Source: Coniferiporia sulphurascens (taxonomy: Eukaryota > Basidiomycota > Agaricomycetes > Hymenochaetales > Hymenochaetaceae). Taken from it: DNA of 64,000 nucleotides. Location of the stretch: the NCBI GenBank assembly GCA_002794785.1, contig NBBA01000001.1, positions 2,542,001-2,606,000 of the forward strand. The letters run 5' to 3'. How positions within the stretch are numbered: the stretch's first letter is position 1; each line of letters begins with the position of its first letter. Below the pieces are notes generated by a model, which was not told the DNA's origin, ran no database searches, and saw only the letters and a program-made list of their open reading frames with translations. Below are positions 54,178-64,000 of the stretch, piece after piece. The translations under genes and the position numbers were made by a program.

Positions 54178-55457
54178 TTACGACAGCGACGGGAACGCGG
54201 ACTGGTCGGCAACGTCCACCTGGCGGTCGGCGTTACCGTTTGCCCCATAGAAGTCACCACGGCCTCGGCCCCTGCTCCCGCGACCACGACCGCGGCCATC
54301 ACGACCCCGATCACCTCCGCCTCCACGTCCGCCCCGACCTCCACGCTGGGGACGGTCGGCAAATTCGCCGTCGAAAAGGATATACTGCCTCCCCTTACCA
54401 TCTTCCTTTTTGGGGCGCTTAGAAGCTGCCTTAGGCTATAAAATAGTGAACATTCGATAGGCTTGACTACATCGATAGATTCCACTTACTTTGCCAGAGA
54501 AGTAGGCCTCCTCGTCGCTACCCTTCAGGACCTGGACGGCATCCTTAAATAGCTCATCATCGCCATCGTTTGCCTTCCTACCCTCGAGTTGGGGGACCGA
54601 GGCAATCGCCTTCTTCTGAGCCAGGTATTGCTCCAACGTGAGGGTGTTGTCTTCTTCGTCTCTGTCGCGACGAGCCTCCGCGGGAGTAGCACCCGCAGCG
54701 GCTTCACCAGATGGCTCAGCAGAATCGGGAGCGGCCCATGCCGCATCAGCGGCGGCGGCACCATCGTTACCCCAGTCGTTTGTCGGCGCCTCGGCTGCGG
54801 CGGCGGCGTCCTTCGAACCATCTTCCTCTGCCTTAAGTTCGGTCTTGCCCTCGTCACTACCCCAGCCTTGGTTGACCTTCTTCTCCGTGTCGCTAAACGA
54901 CGGATGAGCAAACTGTGTGAAACAGAGAAGAAAAAACTAACGTCTTGCCGGTTTTGCTATGCTTGTCATCGAAGGGACGGCCGAAACCACCCCTGCCGCG
55001 GTCTCCCCTTCCGCGATCGCCTCTGCCCCGTCCGCCCCGGCCGCGTCCACGGCCGCGCTCCTCGCCGTCTAGCAGGTCCAAATTTAATCAGCCATCGGGT
55101 CATGGCCATTGTACCACTATCTTCGGGAGGGTCTACTCACTCCGCTTTCCCTCACGGGGGCTCTCCTCAGCCTGATCGGGCTGGTCGCGGGGACCAGAGC
55201 CGGCTGCACCACCGCCCCTTTGGTAGTAGCGTCCGCCTCTGGAGGCGGGACCCCCCCTGGCCTTCTGGCCGCCGCGAGTCGACGGAGTTCCGGTCGCTAA
55301 CGGCTGCTCGGCTGCAGCCTTGGTAGACGGTGCTTGTGTTCCCGGCGTCTCATCTGGATATGTGAAATATAATTTCTTAATTAGAAAAGTTCAAGAGAGG
55401 AATAAGCATTTACTGACCGCTGAGGAGGTCAAAAGGATTTCTGGAGGCTACCGACAT
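54178..55457 (-). CDS. Stm1/HABP4/SERBP1-like RGG ribosome-binding protein
   Basis: Family members bind inactive ribosomes and mRNA. The first exon MSVASRNPFDLLSG is the conserved Stm1_N opening. After an intron, DETPGTQAPSTKAAAEQPLA leads into RGG-rich stretches (GGQKARGGPASRGGRYYQRG). A further exon reads LLDGEERGRGRGRGGRGRGD then FGRPFDDKHSKTGK. The HABP4/PAI-RBP1 core is FSDTEKKVNQGWGSDEGKTE, an Ala-rich linker and DRDEEDNTLTLEQYLAQKKA, matching the D(D/E)xxxTLxEY pattern. The last exon repeats RGG (GGRGGRGGGDRGRDGRGRGR) and closes VDVADQSAFPSLS with the stop at 54178-54180. About 360 residues. Confidence 0.88.
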
Positions 55458-56012
55458 ATCGTACGGTGCCTTTTGGAGTACTCGAGCGTGCTCTGGACGA
55501 GACGCGCCTGGCCGCTGGCGGTGATTTTTGTTACTGAAGGCGGGCGATGGATGAATGCAGTGGGTGGTATGGTGAGTCGGTTCGTCAGGGATGATTTGTA
55601 ATCGACTGTACAGTTTTACGCGCCGGCCCTAAAGAGGGAGACTATAAAGGGCACTGCAGAAGTGCCCTGGCGGCAACGCATTATACACGGCCGCTCAAAA
55701 GCATCTCGATGAGGACTTGTGCGCCTTCTCGCGAAGGACTGCTGTAGGTCGAGGATCTTGAGACCGTCATAGCGTGCTGGAGATGAACGGCCCCTGGGTC
55801 GGATGATAGGACTTGGGTGCGGTGGGCCCATGCGTTGTGCTGGCGGAAGGCCCTGCGTGGCGTCCGCGTGGGTTTCTGCCGCAATGTCTTGTTGTACACT
55901 GTCGTTAATACATTAGTTTAATGCATTTGAGTAGAATAACCCCAGATGTGGTGACTTGCGTTACCTAATATCTCGCGGATTAGAGTGCAGGCCAGTCGCG
56001 AGTGTCTGTCCA
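55458..56012. other. Divergent promoter region of the RGG-protein gene and LSM1
   Basis: No confident gene. On the minus strand a GTAACG...CGACAG intron-like interval (about 55899-55970) would join two open stretches into a frame running from 56026 (MRESIGQTLATGLHSNPRDI) to 55616. That frame overlaps the LSM1 start antisense. No domain is recognised. Confidence 0.35.
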
Positions 56013-56622
56013 ATGGATTCCCTCATCCCCTTCACCACCTCTGGCTCTCTTGTCGATTGCGTGGACAGTACGTTCGAGATGTTGTCCCGTCTGAATTCTC
56101 TCTGAGTCCCGCCCTTTTCGCTTCTCCCTCGCCCTCCGACCCAATGTCCAGAGAAGATGCTGGTCGTCCTCCGAGACGGCCGGAAACTTGTTGGTGTCCT
56201 GCGCTCGTACGATCAGTTCGGTTCATATATCCCTCTTCCTCGCCAGCACATTCACCGTCGTACTGACAGCGTCGCCCCCCGTACGTAGCCAATCTGGTCC
56301 TTGAAGACACAATAGAGCGCATGTTCCACGGCTCGACGTACGCCGACCAGTACGTCGGAATATTTCTTATCAGAGGGGAGAATGTCGTCTTGCTAGGAGA
56401 AATTGTAAGCAGACAAGATTTGCTGTAGTCCCTCTGACGACTGTGCTGCAGGATTTGGACCTCGAGGATGAAGTTCCTCTGCAGGCCGCCAGTTATCAGG
56501 CTTTAAAGCCTATATATGCGCAGGAAATGGCCGAGAAGAAACACCGTGACCATGACAAGGCACAAGTTCTATACGAGGAAAAGGGCTTCTGCAGGGAGGG
56601 AGGCGAAGGGGACGGATACTAG
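56013..56622 (+). CDS. LSM1: LSM1, Sm-like protein of the cytoplasmic mRNA-decay ring
   Basis: Lsm1 is the specific subunit of the Lsm1-7 ring that promotes decapping of deadenylated mRNA. Exon 1 is MDSLIPFTTSGSLVDCVD. Exon 2, after a GTACGT intron, gives KKMLVVLRDGRKLVGVLRSY with DQF, the Sm1 motif. Exon 3 continues ANLVLEDTIERMFHGSTYAD then VGIFLIRGENVVLLGEI (Sm2, with IRGENVVLLG). The last exon encodes DLDLEDEVPLQAASYQALKP with a charged C-terminal extension, QEMAEKKHRDHDKAQVLYEE, typical of Lsm1. The stop is at 56620-56622. About 145-150 residues. Confidence 0.95.
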
Positions 56623-56803
56623 TGGGCCTGTGGCGACTGGCTACATACAGCTCTATATTTTATTACACTTTTGAGGTGTGGCCCTATCCTTTGTCATTTT
56701 CGTGTACTATAGCATTCGTAACGATGACTTGCTCCGCGTGCAAGCGGTTGCGATTAATGAGATAACAATAAACAATAGATAAGATAATGCAGGCCTCGGT
56801 GCG

Positions 56804-59800
56804 TCATGCTACTGCGTTTGTCTTCTTTTTGCCTTTCTTCACAACATCGTCTGATCCGTTGGGAAGAAACAAAAAGTTTAAGGTCGGGCCCGATGTTGTG
56901 GAACGCGACTGGGGGTGGCGGATGTCTTCGATACGACTCCTGATTTCTCGCTCGCGGGTCGTGAGTTTCACAAGGGTCTCTTCTTTACCCTCCCTTTCGG
57001 CTTTTATTTCCGCCGCGCGTAGCTTTTGCCATCTAATGCAAGGGATAAATCAATGTAAATGATCAAATGGGCAATAAGTACTTACCCGGCATGTCGGTCA
57101 CATTTCTTCTTCCCCCGACACCACCATTCACCGTCGGCAACCTGTCCATCCACTTCCATATCGATACGTTCGTCCGCTTTGTCAGCGCGATTGTGATCGT
57201 CCGGCGTCAGCTCCTCATAACTCTCCAGGACACCATCTCCAAACTCCATCCATTCCTCGTCACCAAAGCAGAGTCTCTGATCCCAACCACATTCATGCAC
57301 ACTCTCAGCACGATCTGAAGCTGACCGCAATAACCTCTCTCTCCAAATGATGACTTCCATCTCCCGTTTACGCGCCTCCCGTTCACGGACGATACTTTGA
57401 AGGCGAGCTTCTAAACGTTCGATAATGTTGTCCTTCGTTTCCTGAGGCACTAGAGACATATCAACCACGTGCTTGTGTTCCGTGTCATCAACCAGGTCGA
57501 CTTTGCATTCACTCTGAAGCTCTGCGATGATTTTCTTCGGGAGTGTTCGACCTGGTTCACGGATAACAAATCCTTCACGTCTCTTGGTATCCTTCACCGT
57601 TTCCCATAGCCCAAGGACACTGCCGCCCTTGCTCGCCCAAGCCTGTATTTTGCAATGTAAATGCCTACAGGAAACAATAAAAATCCAATGCTCGTAAAAG
57701 ATTGTGAACCACATACTTAACGCCACACTCATCAGAACAATACTTTGAGTATGCGCCACGAGACGGTTTATGACAAGCCTCGGGAGAGCTGGGTAAATGA
57801 TGACTCAATCCGGAGAAACACCGCCGCTTATAGGTGGTACATAACTGCAAACCGGGATTTCCTACGAACATCACAGATACGTTAGTAATCGATATACAAA
57901 AAAAAACTATCTGCGACATCCGCAGCATGTCGAATGGGGTATGTATAGGATTGTGTATTGGGTGATTAGGCACTCACGAGCAACACAGTTCGGACAGACA
58001 AACTGATCCACAAGATCGACTTCGAGGTCTGGCATGTTCACACACTGAGTATGGTACCATTCATCGCATCTGTCACTCTTGTTAATAATATTGTTTCTGT
58101 GACTTTATACAAGCAAGAGACACACCGATCACAAGCAATCATGACCCTGTCCTCATCGTATTTCGTTTTACAGATACAGTAAAGTTTGTCATCATCGTCA
58201 GCAGTTGGTTCTTCAGTATCTTTGTGTTTCTCTTCGTCATTCTTTATGCTCTTCTCCCGGTGTGTTTCGGGATCGACCGACGTGCGGGGCATGGCCGAGT
58301 GGGATCTTGAACGCGAACTATTCCCATCACCGCTTCCTGGAACACCCGTAGATTTCTTTTTTCCATTGGGGAATGCTTGTCCAGACGAAGTGGCAGCAGC
58401 TGCTGCTGCAGCTGCAGATTTTTTGGACTTTGTAACCATACGGCCTGAAGAAGTGACGACAGGGAATGATTCATCGGTTGGGACACTGGCACTAGCGTGA
58501 AAGGTGGGCAAAGTGGCGGAGACGGGCGTTTGCGGCTCTTTACCGGACTTCGTGGTCTTGTGCATCTCTAAAACTACACCTTTAGGCGGACGTGACCTCG
58601 TTTTTAATTTTGCCTTCGAGGCCTATCAAAGAAAATAAATAACTGAGAGATCGACTATGTAATCGTTAAACCCACCTTCGCAGTTATGTCTCCAGGCTTG
58701 GTTATTGTCTTACTGGAAAGCCTCGCCCCGTCCGCATTGTCTGCTTTACTTTTCGCCTTCGCTTTTGACGGCCCCTTCTTTGCTTCCTTCGCTGGTATAC
58801 CTATGGCCTTCGATACATCCGGAGGTGGCATCGACATACGATCGAAGTCCGCTGATTCCTCCCTGCTTTGTGATGCCGCATGAAGCCCGTGAATGTGGGA
58901 TATTGATGGTCCTGCGTAATGCAACTTCGACGCCGGCTCTGGGGGACCGTCGATGAGACTTAGTAACTCGGCCTCCACATCAACCTCCATAGCGTCGGTC
59001 TCCTGATCATCAAATTCTGTTCTATCATCGTCGGATGTTGCAGCTCCGGCGGCCTCCGCCAATTCCTCCAGAAGTTCCGAATCTGCCTTGATAACATCTG
59101 CTGTATGCTCCAGCACACCTCCATCATTGTCTCGAAATAATGTGGCCGGTAAATTATGGTCTGAAGTATTCTCCGCCGCACTTGGGGACAGGCTCCTGCT
59201 CTTGGAACTAAAAAGAACAAGATGTGCGGATGTTGATCGCTTGATATTTTCATGATTTTTGCGGCTCAATGTGGAGTGTTGCTTTTCATCTTTCATACGG
59301 GGAAATTCTTCCTTATCAACTGTTCTGCCTTGTGAGGAAGCCCGTCCTCCTCCACTTCCAGGAGAGTCGAAAGCTGATAAAAAGAATTCGTCCACATCTT
59401 GCTCATCGTCTATGGCAATCTCTTTATTCAACGGCAGAGATTCAGAAATCCCCTTCAAAGATTTTACCTGTTTGGATGCATGACGAATCCCTTTCGAAGG
59501 TCCCGGGTCCAAACTGTGTCTTTGACTAGTATCTTTTCCAACACCTAAACCATCATTGTGCTCATTTTCTGACAACACGACCTCGCGAAGTCCCTTTTCC
59601 ATGACAGCAAGAGCAGCGGACCCCGGCTTTTTTGGTCTTGGCTTACTTCGCGGGGGAGACCGCCGCCCTGAAACTGAAACCGGTACTGGCCTTGCAACTG
59701 GCTCAGCTGCCGCAGTCGACCGAAGCGATGTGTTTGCCTCAAGGTCAATGCGAGTTCCCTGTGACGGAGACATTGCACCGTGTTTGGAGCCGTGCTTTGC

Positions 59801-61114
59801 TAAGGGTGGGTGCGGTATGTGTGATGCCGCTTTGGGACTGTGCATAGCGCGTTCAAAGGTTGTGTCCCTAGCGTTCATGGGAAATTGTTCATGGGCTACT
59901 GCAATTGCGCGAGGGAAGGACGTGTCGATAAACATCTCATTATCAGTAGCCTGTATGTGAGGGCTCCGGTTATGCTCCGTCGATGGCTCGGGTGAGGATC
60001 GACGTCTTTTTATTGGCCGGCCACCTTCGCCCAGGCCCTGTCCATTGTGGAATGCATCGCCGTGGTCGGCAGAGTGATACACACTGGCGTATGTGGAAGG
60101 AGATTGAGGTGGTACTGACGACAGCAGCTGCTGTGCGTCGCCTCGAAACGAGACAGGGCTCAAATTCAAGGGCAGTGACCTGGCCAACAAGTTGACAGAA
60201 CGCTGCGGGTCCTCACCTCCGCTCAACCGCCTGTTTCCGTCAATACGTTCTCTCTCCTCTGTAGCCGCCTGCACGAGTACGTCGAGGCCACTGATAGCAC
60301 TGAGAGGCGCAGACATGGGAGCTGTTGGAGAAAGGGACACCGAGCGGTGAGAACCTGCGTCCTGCAGTCGGAACAAGTCAGCCGAGGTTTGACCCAAACC
60401 CCCGACAGAGGTAAAAGGTCGTGCGGAATACGGCACGGTCTGGGGTGAGACCGAAGGTAGTAGCGGAGAAATAGGCGAAACCCCACTTGGCGAAGAGGGT
60501 GGGATAAGCCGAGTCTGCTGCAAAGGAGAATATTTGTATGAATTCACTTGAAATTGAGGTGCAGTGCGTCGTTCGAGTCTGCTATCAATGTATATGTGGG
60601 CCGAAGGGCTTAAGGGCGGCGGCGGTGGTGGTGGTGGTAAGGGCGGTGAATACTGAAGGGGTGTCGCGTACGGCTGGGCGACGCCGAGGCGCGGGAACTC
60701 CCCGATCGCCAATCGCCCATTGCCGTCCTCTACTTGACGGTCATGGAGTGCGGAACGACGTGTTGGTGAGCTGGGACGGAAGGGAGAGATGGGGGGTGAG
60801 GGGGTCCGCCGTCGAGCTGGTGCCGATTGAATCGAGAGCGGTAGGGGGGCCAGGGGGCGTAACGAGCCGCCGGCGTCGGAAGAACTGGGGACACGCCGTT
60901 GCTGCTGCTGCTGCCGCCTATGCGACTGCTGTTCGGCTGGCACGCTGTTGTAGGCGTCCGCGTAGGCACGGTGCTCGGACGACGCATATGGACGTACTGG
61001 GTGCTGGGGCGAGAGCTGTCCGTTGGTCGACCCGCGCGGTGGGCTGGACGAGTTGTCTGCAGCGCCCTGTGTCTCGCACAACAGCGAGGAGATATCAAGT
61101 CTGCGCGACGCCAT
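56804..61114 (-). CDS. Spp1/CXXC1-type PHD protein (COMPASS subunit) with a very long N-terminus
   Basis: Spp1 is the H3K4me3-reading subunit of the Set1 complex. Exon 1 (58677-61114) starts MASRRLDISSLLCETQGAAD and encodes about 810 residues of low-complexity sequence, with poly-Gln near 60905 and poly-Pro near 60630. It splices in frame to ASKAKLKTRSRPPKGVVLEM, followed by a poly-Ala tract and then the PHD finger: DDKLYCICKTKYDEDRVMIA, CDEWYHTQCVNMPDLEVDLV and FVCPNC. The Spp1-type Cys-rich segment follows (ACHKPSRGAYSKYCSDECGV). The C-terminal helical half reads KKIIAELQSECKVDLV and IIERLEARLQSIVREREARK, ending in a Lys-rich tail with the stop at 56804-56806. About 1300 residues against about 350 in yeast. 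The continuous splice supports one gene, but an N-terminal fusion cannot be excluded. Confidence 0.85.
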
Positions 61115-61456
61115 GGACTCTGGTCAACGGCGTGGGCAACGGTGCAATCTCAATTCAAGAACCAGGCGTCCTTACGACACGCGCGTCTGCTCTCGCACTC
61201 ACGCCCTTTTCTGGTCCGTCGACGCCGCCGCCGCCGCCAGCGAACCTGCAGCAGCGTCGACGGCGAGCATTCCATCTCTTGCCAATACTTGGCTCAGACT
61301 CGCCGCTCTACGCCAATGCGCGTCTCTTCTGGACACGCGCGTACACTCTCGCTTGCTGCTTCCGCATTCCCGATTCGCGTCTCCGTAATTGGCTCCTTTC
61401 ATAATTCTGAGTACCTCTACCAGTACATTGATTGTGTATTTTAACCTATCTATCAT
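61115..61456. other. Intergenic: Spp1 promoter and dienelactone hydrolase 3' region
   Basis: Spp1 leader and promoter region, including GCC/GCT-rich triplet stretches near 61200-61265. Overlapping frames here are antisense or low complexity. No gene was recognised. Confidence 0.45.
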
Positions 61457-63009
61457 TTAACACACATGTTCAATTTCACCTCCCTGTTCGACCCGTGGTC
61501 CCATGTCTCTCCCGACGGTCCTCTCAAAGACCTCAATCAAGAAGGAAAACAGCGACCGTGTCAGCGCAGCATCCCATCGGCCCTTTGATGCCTCGTCACG
61601 AACAAACGCATGCTGCGCCTGCACTTCCAAGAACTAAAGGTCCATTAAGATTGGGACACGGAAAAAAAATACGTAGCAGGGAAAGGGTATTCACCGATGC
61701 CGTTACATTCGCATCCTCTAGGGTCTTTCGAATGATGTCCCTTCCTTCGCGAGGAACGTGTGTATCCTGCGTTGAAAGAAAGCAAAAGATTGGTGACTCA
61801 TCGCATATCAGCGTTCTTTTGCAAAATGCACACCTGTTTCCCAAAAATCATCTATTCGAGTAAACGGATAGCCAGTCAAGGTTGCGTCCGCAAAGTTGAT
61901 ATAATATACGTGCCACAATCTCCTTTCCCTTCAGATCGCCATTACGGACCCTTGCGAGGGTGTTGTCCTCTTTTCCTTTCCCAAGCGTTGCACTGTGAAT
62001 GTCGGTTGCGAAGAAACACACCGACGATAACACACGAGTGTTGAATGCGGCCTGTAAAGAATCAGCGAAGAGATTACTTTGTTTTATTACAATAATTAAT
62101 CGTACGCGGAATGCCTGTCAGCAGTTACTTTAGTATGTAAGTAGTGCTCAAAGGCATATGTGGACAACCCACAACGTGACCACCGAGACACATTCCGGTC
62201 GCTGGCGCGTTCCGTCAATACACCGCTTCCCTACCTCATTCAGCAAATACTCGCCAGCAATACGACCGTTACAATTCTTTAGGGAGTACAGCAGGTCCAC
62301 AGACAATGTTACATCCTGGCACAGTCTCGTGAGTGTTAGGGGTAAAGTGGATATCACAAACGAACACCCACTTCGTCATATGCGGCCACTTCTTTCTCGA
62401 TCTTTCATAATGACGATGAGAGGAATGGGCGAGGAGAAAAATGAATGATGTTCGACCTTATATTTGTTTCCCCTATCGGTGCCTATCAGTCGGATATATC
62501 AAGTGAGCCCGCGATTTAACGGCGAGATAAAATGACTGGAAGTGCCTTCGTTATCATAGGGAATGGGCTCTGGCCCTTCAAATTCGTGATAGATGGACGG
62601 CAATGCTAAAGTTTTGTCCGAGTTAGGCGAGCGTCTATGTTGCGAGGTCCTGACTCACCGACAACATATCCATGACTTGCGATCTGGCCTGCAAAGCGCT
62701 CAACGGGACCTGTGACCTGGTAGATCTCGCTGATCGCGAGCCTTCTTGAGTCTTTGCAAACGGTGGACAACTGGCCCACAGCAGTCACCTGAAAACCACC
62801 ACGCCTGCATGCACGAGGACATCGATGAGCAGTTGTCCGAGGCGGATATACAGTATGCGTTGGCCTGAGCCGTACCGACCTGGAAACTTGGCCTTTGGGT
62901 AATCTGGAACGCTGGGCGCGATGATGAATATCCTAACTGGCCTCCCTCTCGGGCTCAGGCTCGATGGAACGTCGTGATATGTTTTCGCGATAAGCATGGT
63001 CGCGGTCAC
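61457..63009 (-). CDS. Dienelactone hydrolase family protein
   Basis: Alpha/beta hydrolase whose bacterial members open dienelactones. The start gives MTATMLIAKTYHDVPSSL (an internal ATG at 62997 is possible), then PVRIFIIAPSVPDYPKAKFP. Exons continue SEIYQVTGPVERFAGQIASH with GYVV, and IYHEFEGPEPIPYDNEGT. VDLLYSLKNCN precedes ATGMCLGGHV near 62165-62195, which holds the catalytic Cys of the GMCLGGH motif. VCFFATDIHSATLGKGKEDN follows, then a HVPREGRDIIRKTLEDANV exon, AQHAFVRDEASKGRWDAALT with the catalytic His, and FLIEVFERTVGRDMGPRVEQ, ending IEHVC at 61457. About 300 residues and nine or so introns. Fungal members are common and mostly uncharacterised. The junction before the catalytic exon is uncertain. 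Confidence 0.88.
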
Positions 63010-63296
63010 TGAAGATGGTGCACAAGGAACCCAAATACTCCCAGCATATTATATACTGTCGGCGCATGTCTCACTTATATGGACACACCAGACTGGGAAA
63101 CCATAGCACACGCACACGGACGGGGCAAGAGCCTCGCATATATCTGCCCATCGCAAAAGATCTTCGTTATTGAGCGTACATTGGATCGTGGTAACACAGT
63201 GTTGATGACAGAGTATAAGTACCGACGTGCGAGGTAATGAAACAAGAGTACAGATGACGGAGTGGGAAAAAAATAAAACCGCACATCTGCATCTAT

Positions 63297-64000
63297 TTAC
63301 TTCTTCTTGGCAGCCTTCTCCGCGGACTTCGTCACTGTACGAGGCCGATCGACGGTCAGGACAAAGCACGGAACACGCATACACACGCTTAAACTCACCC
63401 TTGCCAGCGGTCTTGTCGGTCTTGTCGACGGACTTGATGACACCAACAGCGACCGTCTGTCTCATGTCACGGACGGCGAAACGACCAAGAGGAGGGTACT
63501 CGTTGTAGCTCTCAACACACATCGGCTTCGAGGGAACGAGCTTGGCAATGCAGGCATCACCTGATTTGACAAACTTCGGCGCCGCTTCCATCGTCTTACC
63601 CGTCCGGCGGTCAATCTTTTCAATGAGCTCGGCAAACTTGCAGGCAATGTGGGCAGTGTGGCAATCAAGTACGGGCGCGTAACCGGCACCGATCTGACCA
63701 GGGTGGTTGAGAATGATGACCTGGGCATTGAAGGAAGCAGCCTCCTTTGCAGGGTCGTTCTTCGAGTCAGAAGCAACGTTCCCGCGACGGATATCTTTGA
63801 CGGAAACGTTCCTATGTGAATATTAGCACATCATCGCCTCTTTTGGATAAATTTAAGTCATACTTGATGTTGAAGCCGACGTTATCACCCGGAGAACCCT
63901 GCTCGAGCTGCTCGTGGTGCATCTCGACGGACTTGACTTCAGTGGTAACGTTCGTCGGGGCGAAGGTCACGACCATGCCGGCCTTAATGACACCGGTCTC
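63297..64000 (-). CDS. TEF1: Translation elongation factor 1-alpha, 3' part (5' end beyond window)
   Basis: eEF1A delivers aminoacyl-tRNA to the ribosome. Read from the window edge inward: [40 protein letters not shown], then across an intron [60 protein letters not shown] and [20 protein letters not shown] with [12 protein letters not shown] short last exon ends [10 protein letters not shown] (stop 63297-63299). This covers most of domain 2 and all of domain 3. Strong codon bias fits its high expression. The GTPase domain lies outside the window. Confidence 0.97.

Noticed and set aside
55681..55899. 72-codon frame (MYNKTLRQKPTRTPRR...) as a LYR-type mitochondrial protein
   Set aside because: No LYR motif. 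The alternative frame over the same bases is equally open, and no family match was recognised.
60538..61404. Plus-strand 288-codon frame opposite the Spp1 N-terminus
   Set aside because: Overlaps the large low-complexity exon of the PHD gene. Arg/Gly/Val-rich shadow without a domain.

Overview
The window comes from a eukaryotic, fungal nuclear genome, most probably a basidiomycete of the Agaricomycetes kind. Most genes are broken by many short introns of about 50-70 nt. Intergenic spaces are only a few hundred bases, both strands are used evenly, and the recognisable proteins are fungal types: Spp1, APC4, Sec9, GPI2, SUR7/PalI, a fungal PL8 lyase and a Yap-like bZIP. I saw no transposon, rRNA, tRNA or CRISPR array. 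All gene coordinates run from start codon to stop codon and include introns.

Layout. 0-7 kb: the 3' part of a Ras guanine-nucleotide exchange factor, a SurE-like phosphatase and a secreted GH16 glucanase. 7-14 kb: ribosomal proteins eS24 and eL15 around a Tic20-like membrane protein, then actin-related protein Arp1 divergent from a Cys-rich membrane protein, and a small SVIP-like p97-binding protein. 14-18 kb: GPI2 (GPI-anchor synthesis) followed by 2.7 kb that I could not resolve. 18-27 kb: three minus-strand genes, a Yap-type bZIP factor, APC4 and the ribosome-assembly helicase DRS1/DDX27. 27-38 kb: a Ser/Thr-rich GPI-type surface protein, an unknown conserved protein, a secreted DPBB (expansin-like) protein, an SRA (methyl-DNA reader) protein, the t-SNARE Sec9 and the U3 snoRNP protein MPP10. 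38-53 kb: a SUR7/PalI membrane protein, a secreted PL8 polysaccharide lyase, ribosomal protein uS3, an amidase, and two paralogous pectinesterases on either side of a 3-ketoacyl-CoA thiolase. 53-64 kb: a divergent mitochondrial pair (bL32m and NDUFA5), a Stm1/HABP4-like RGG protein, LSM1, a very long Spp1-type PHD protein, a dienelactone hydrolase and the 3' part of translation elongation factor 1-alpha.

The window mixes highly conserved housekeeping genes (ribosome structure and assembly, translation, APC/C, dynactin, SNARE, GPI synthesis) with secreted carbohydrate-active enzymes (GH16, PL8, two CE8, DPBB), as expected in a plant-litter or wood-associated fungus. There is no operon-like logic. 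The closest to functional clustering are the divergent mitochondrial pair, with about 120 bp between start codons, and the pectinesterase duplicates. Exon junctions were inferred by eye from splice consensus and protein-family continuity, so individual junctions may be off by a few codons. I found no clear candidate for an entirely new biological system. The most useful leads are the SRA protein, the oversized Spp1, an in-frame GC-AG intron, the interrupted pectinesterase duplication and the unresolved 15.6-18.3 kb block.
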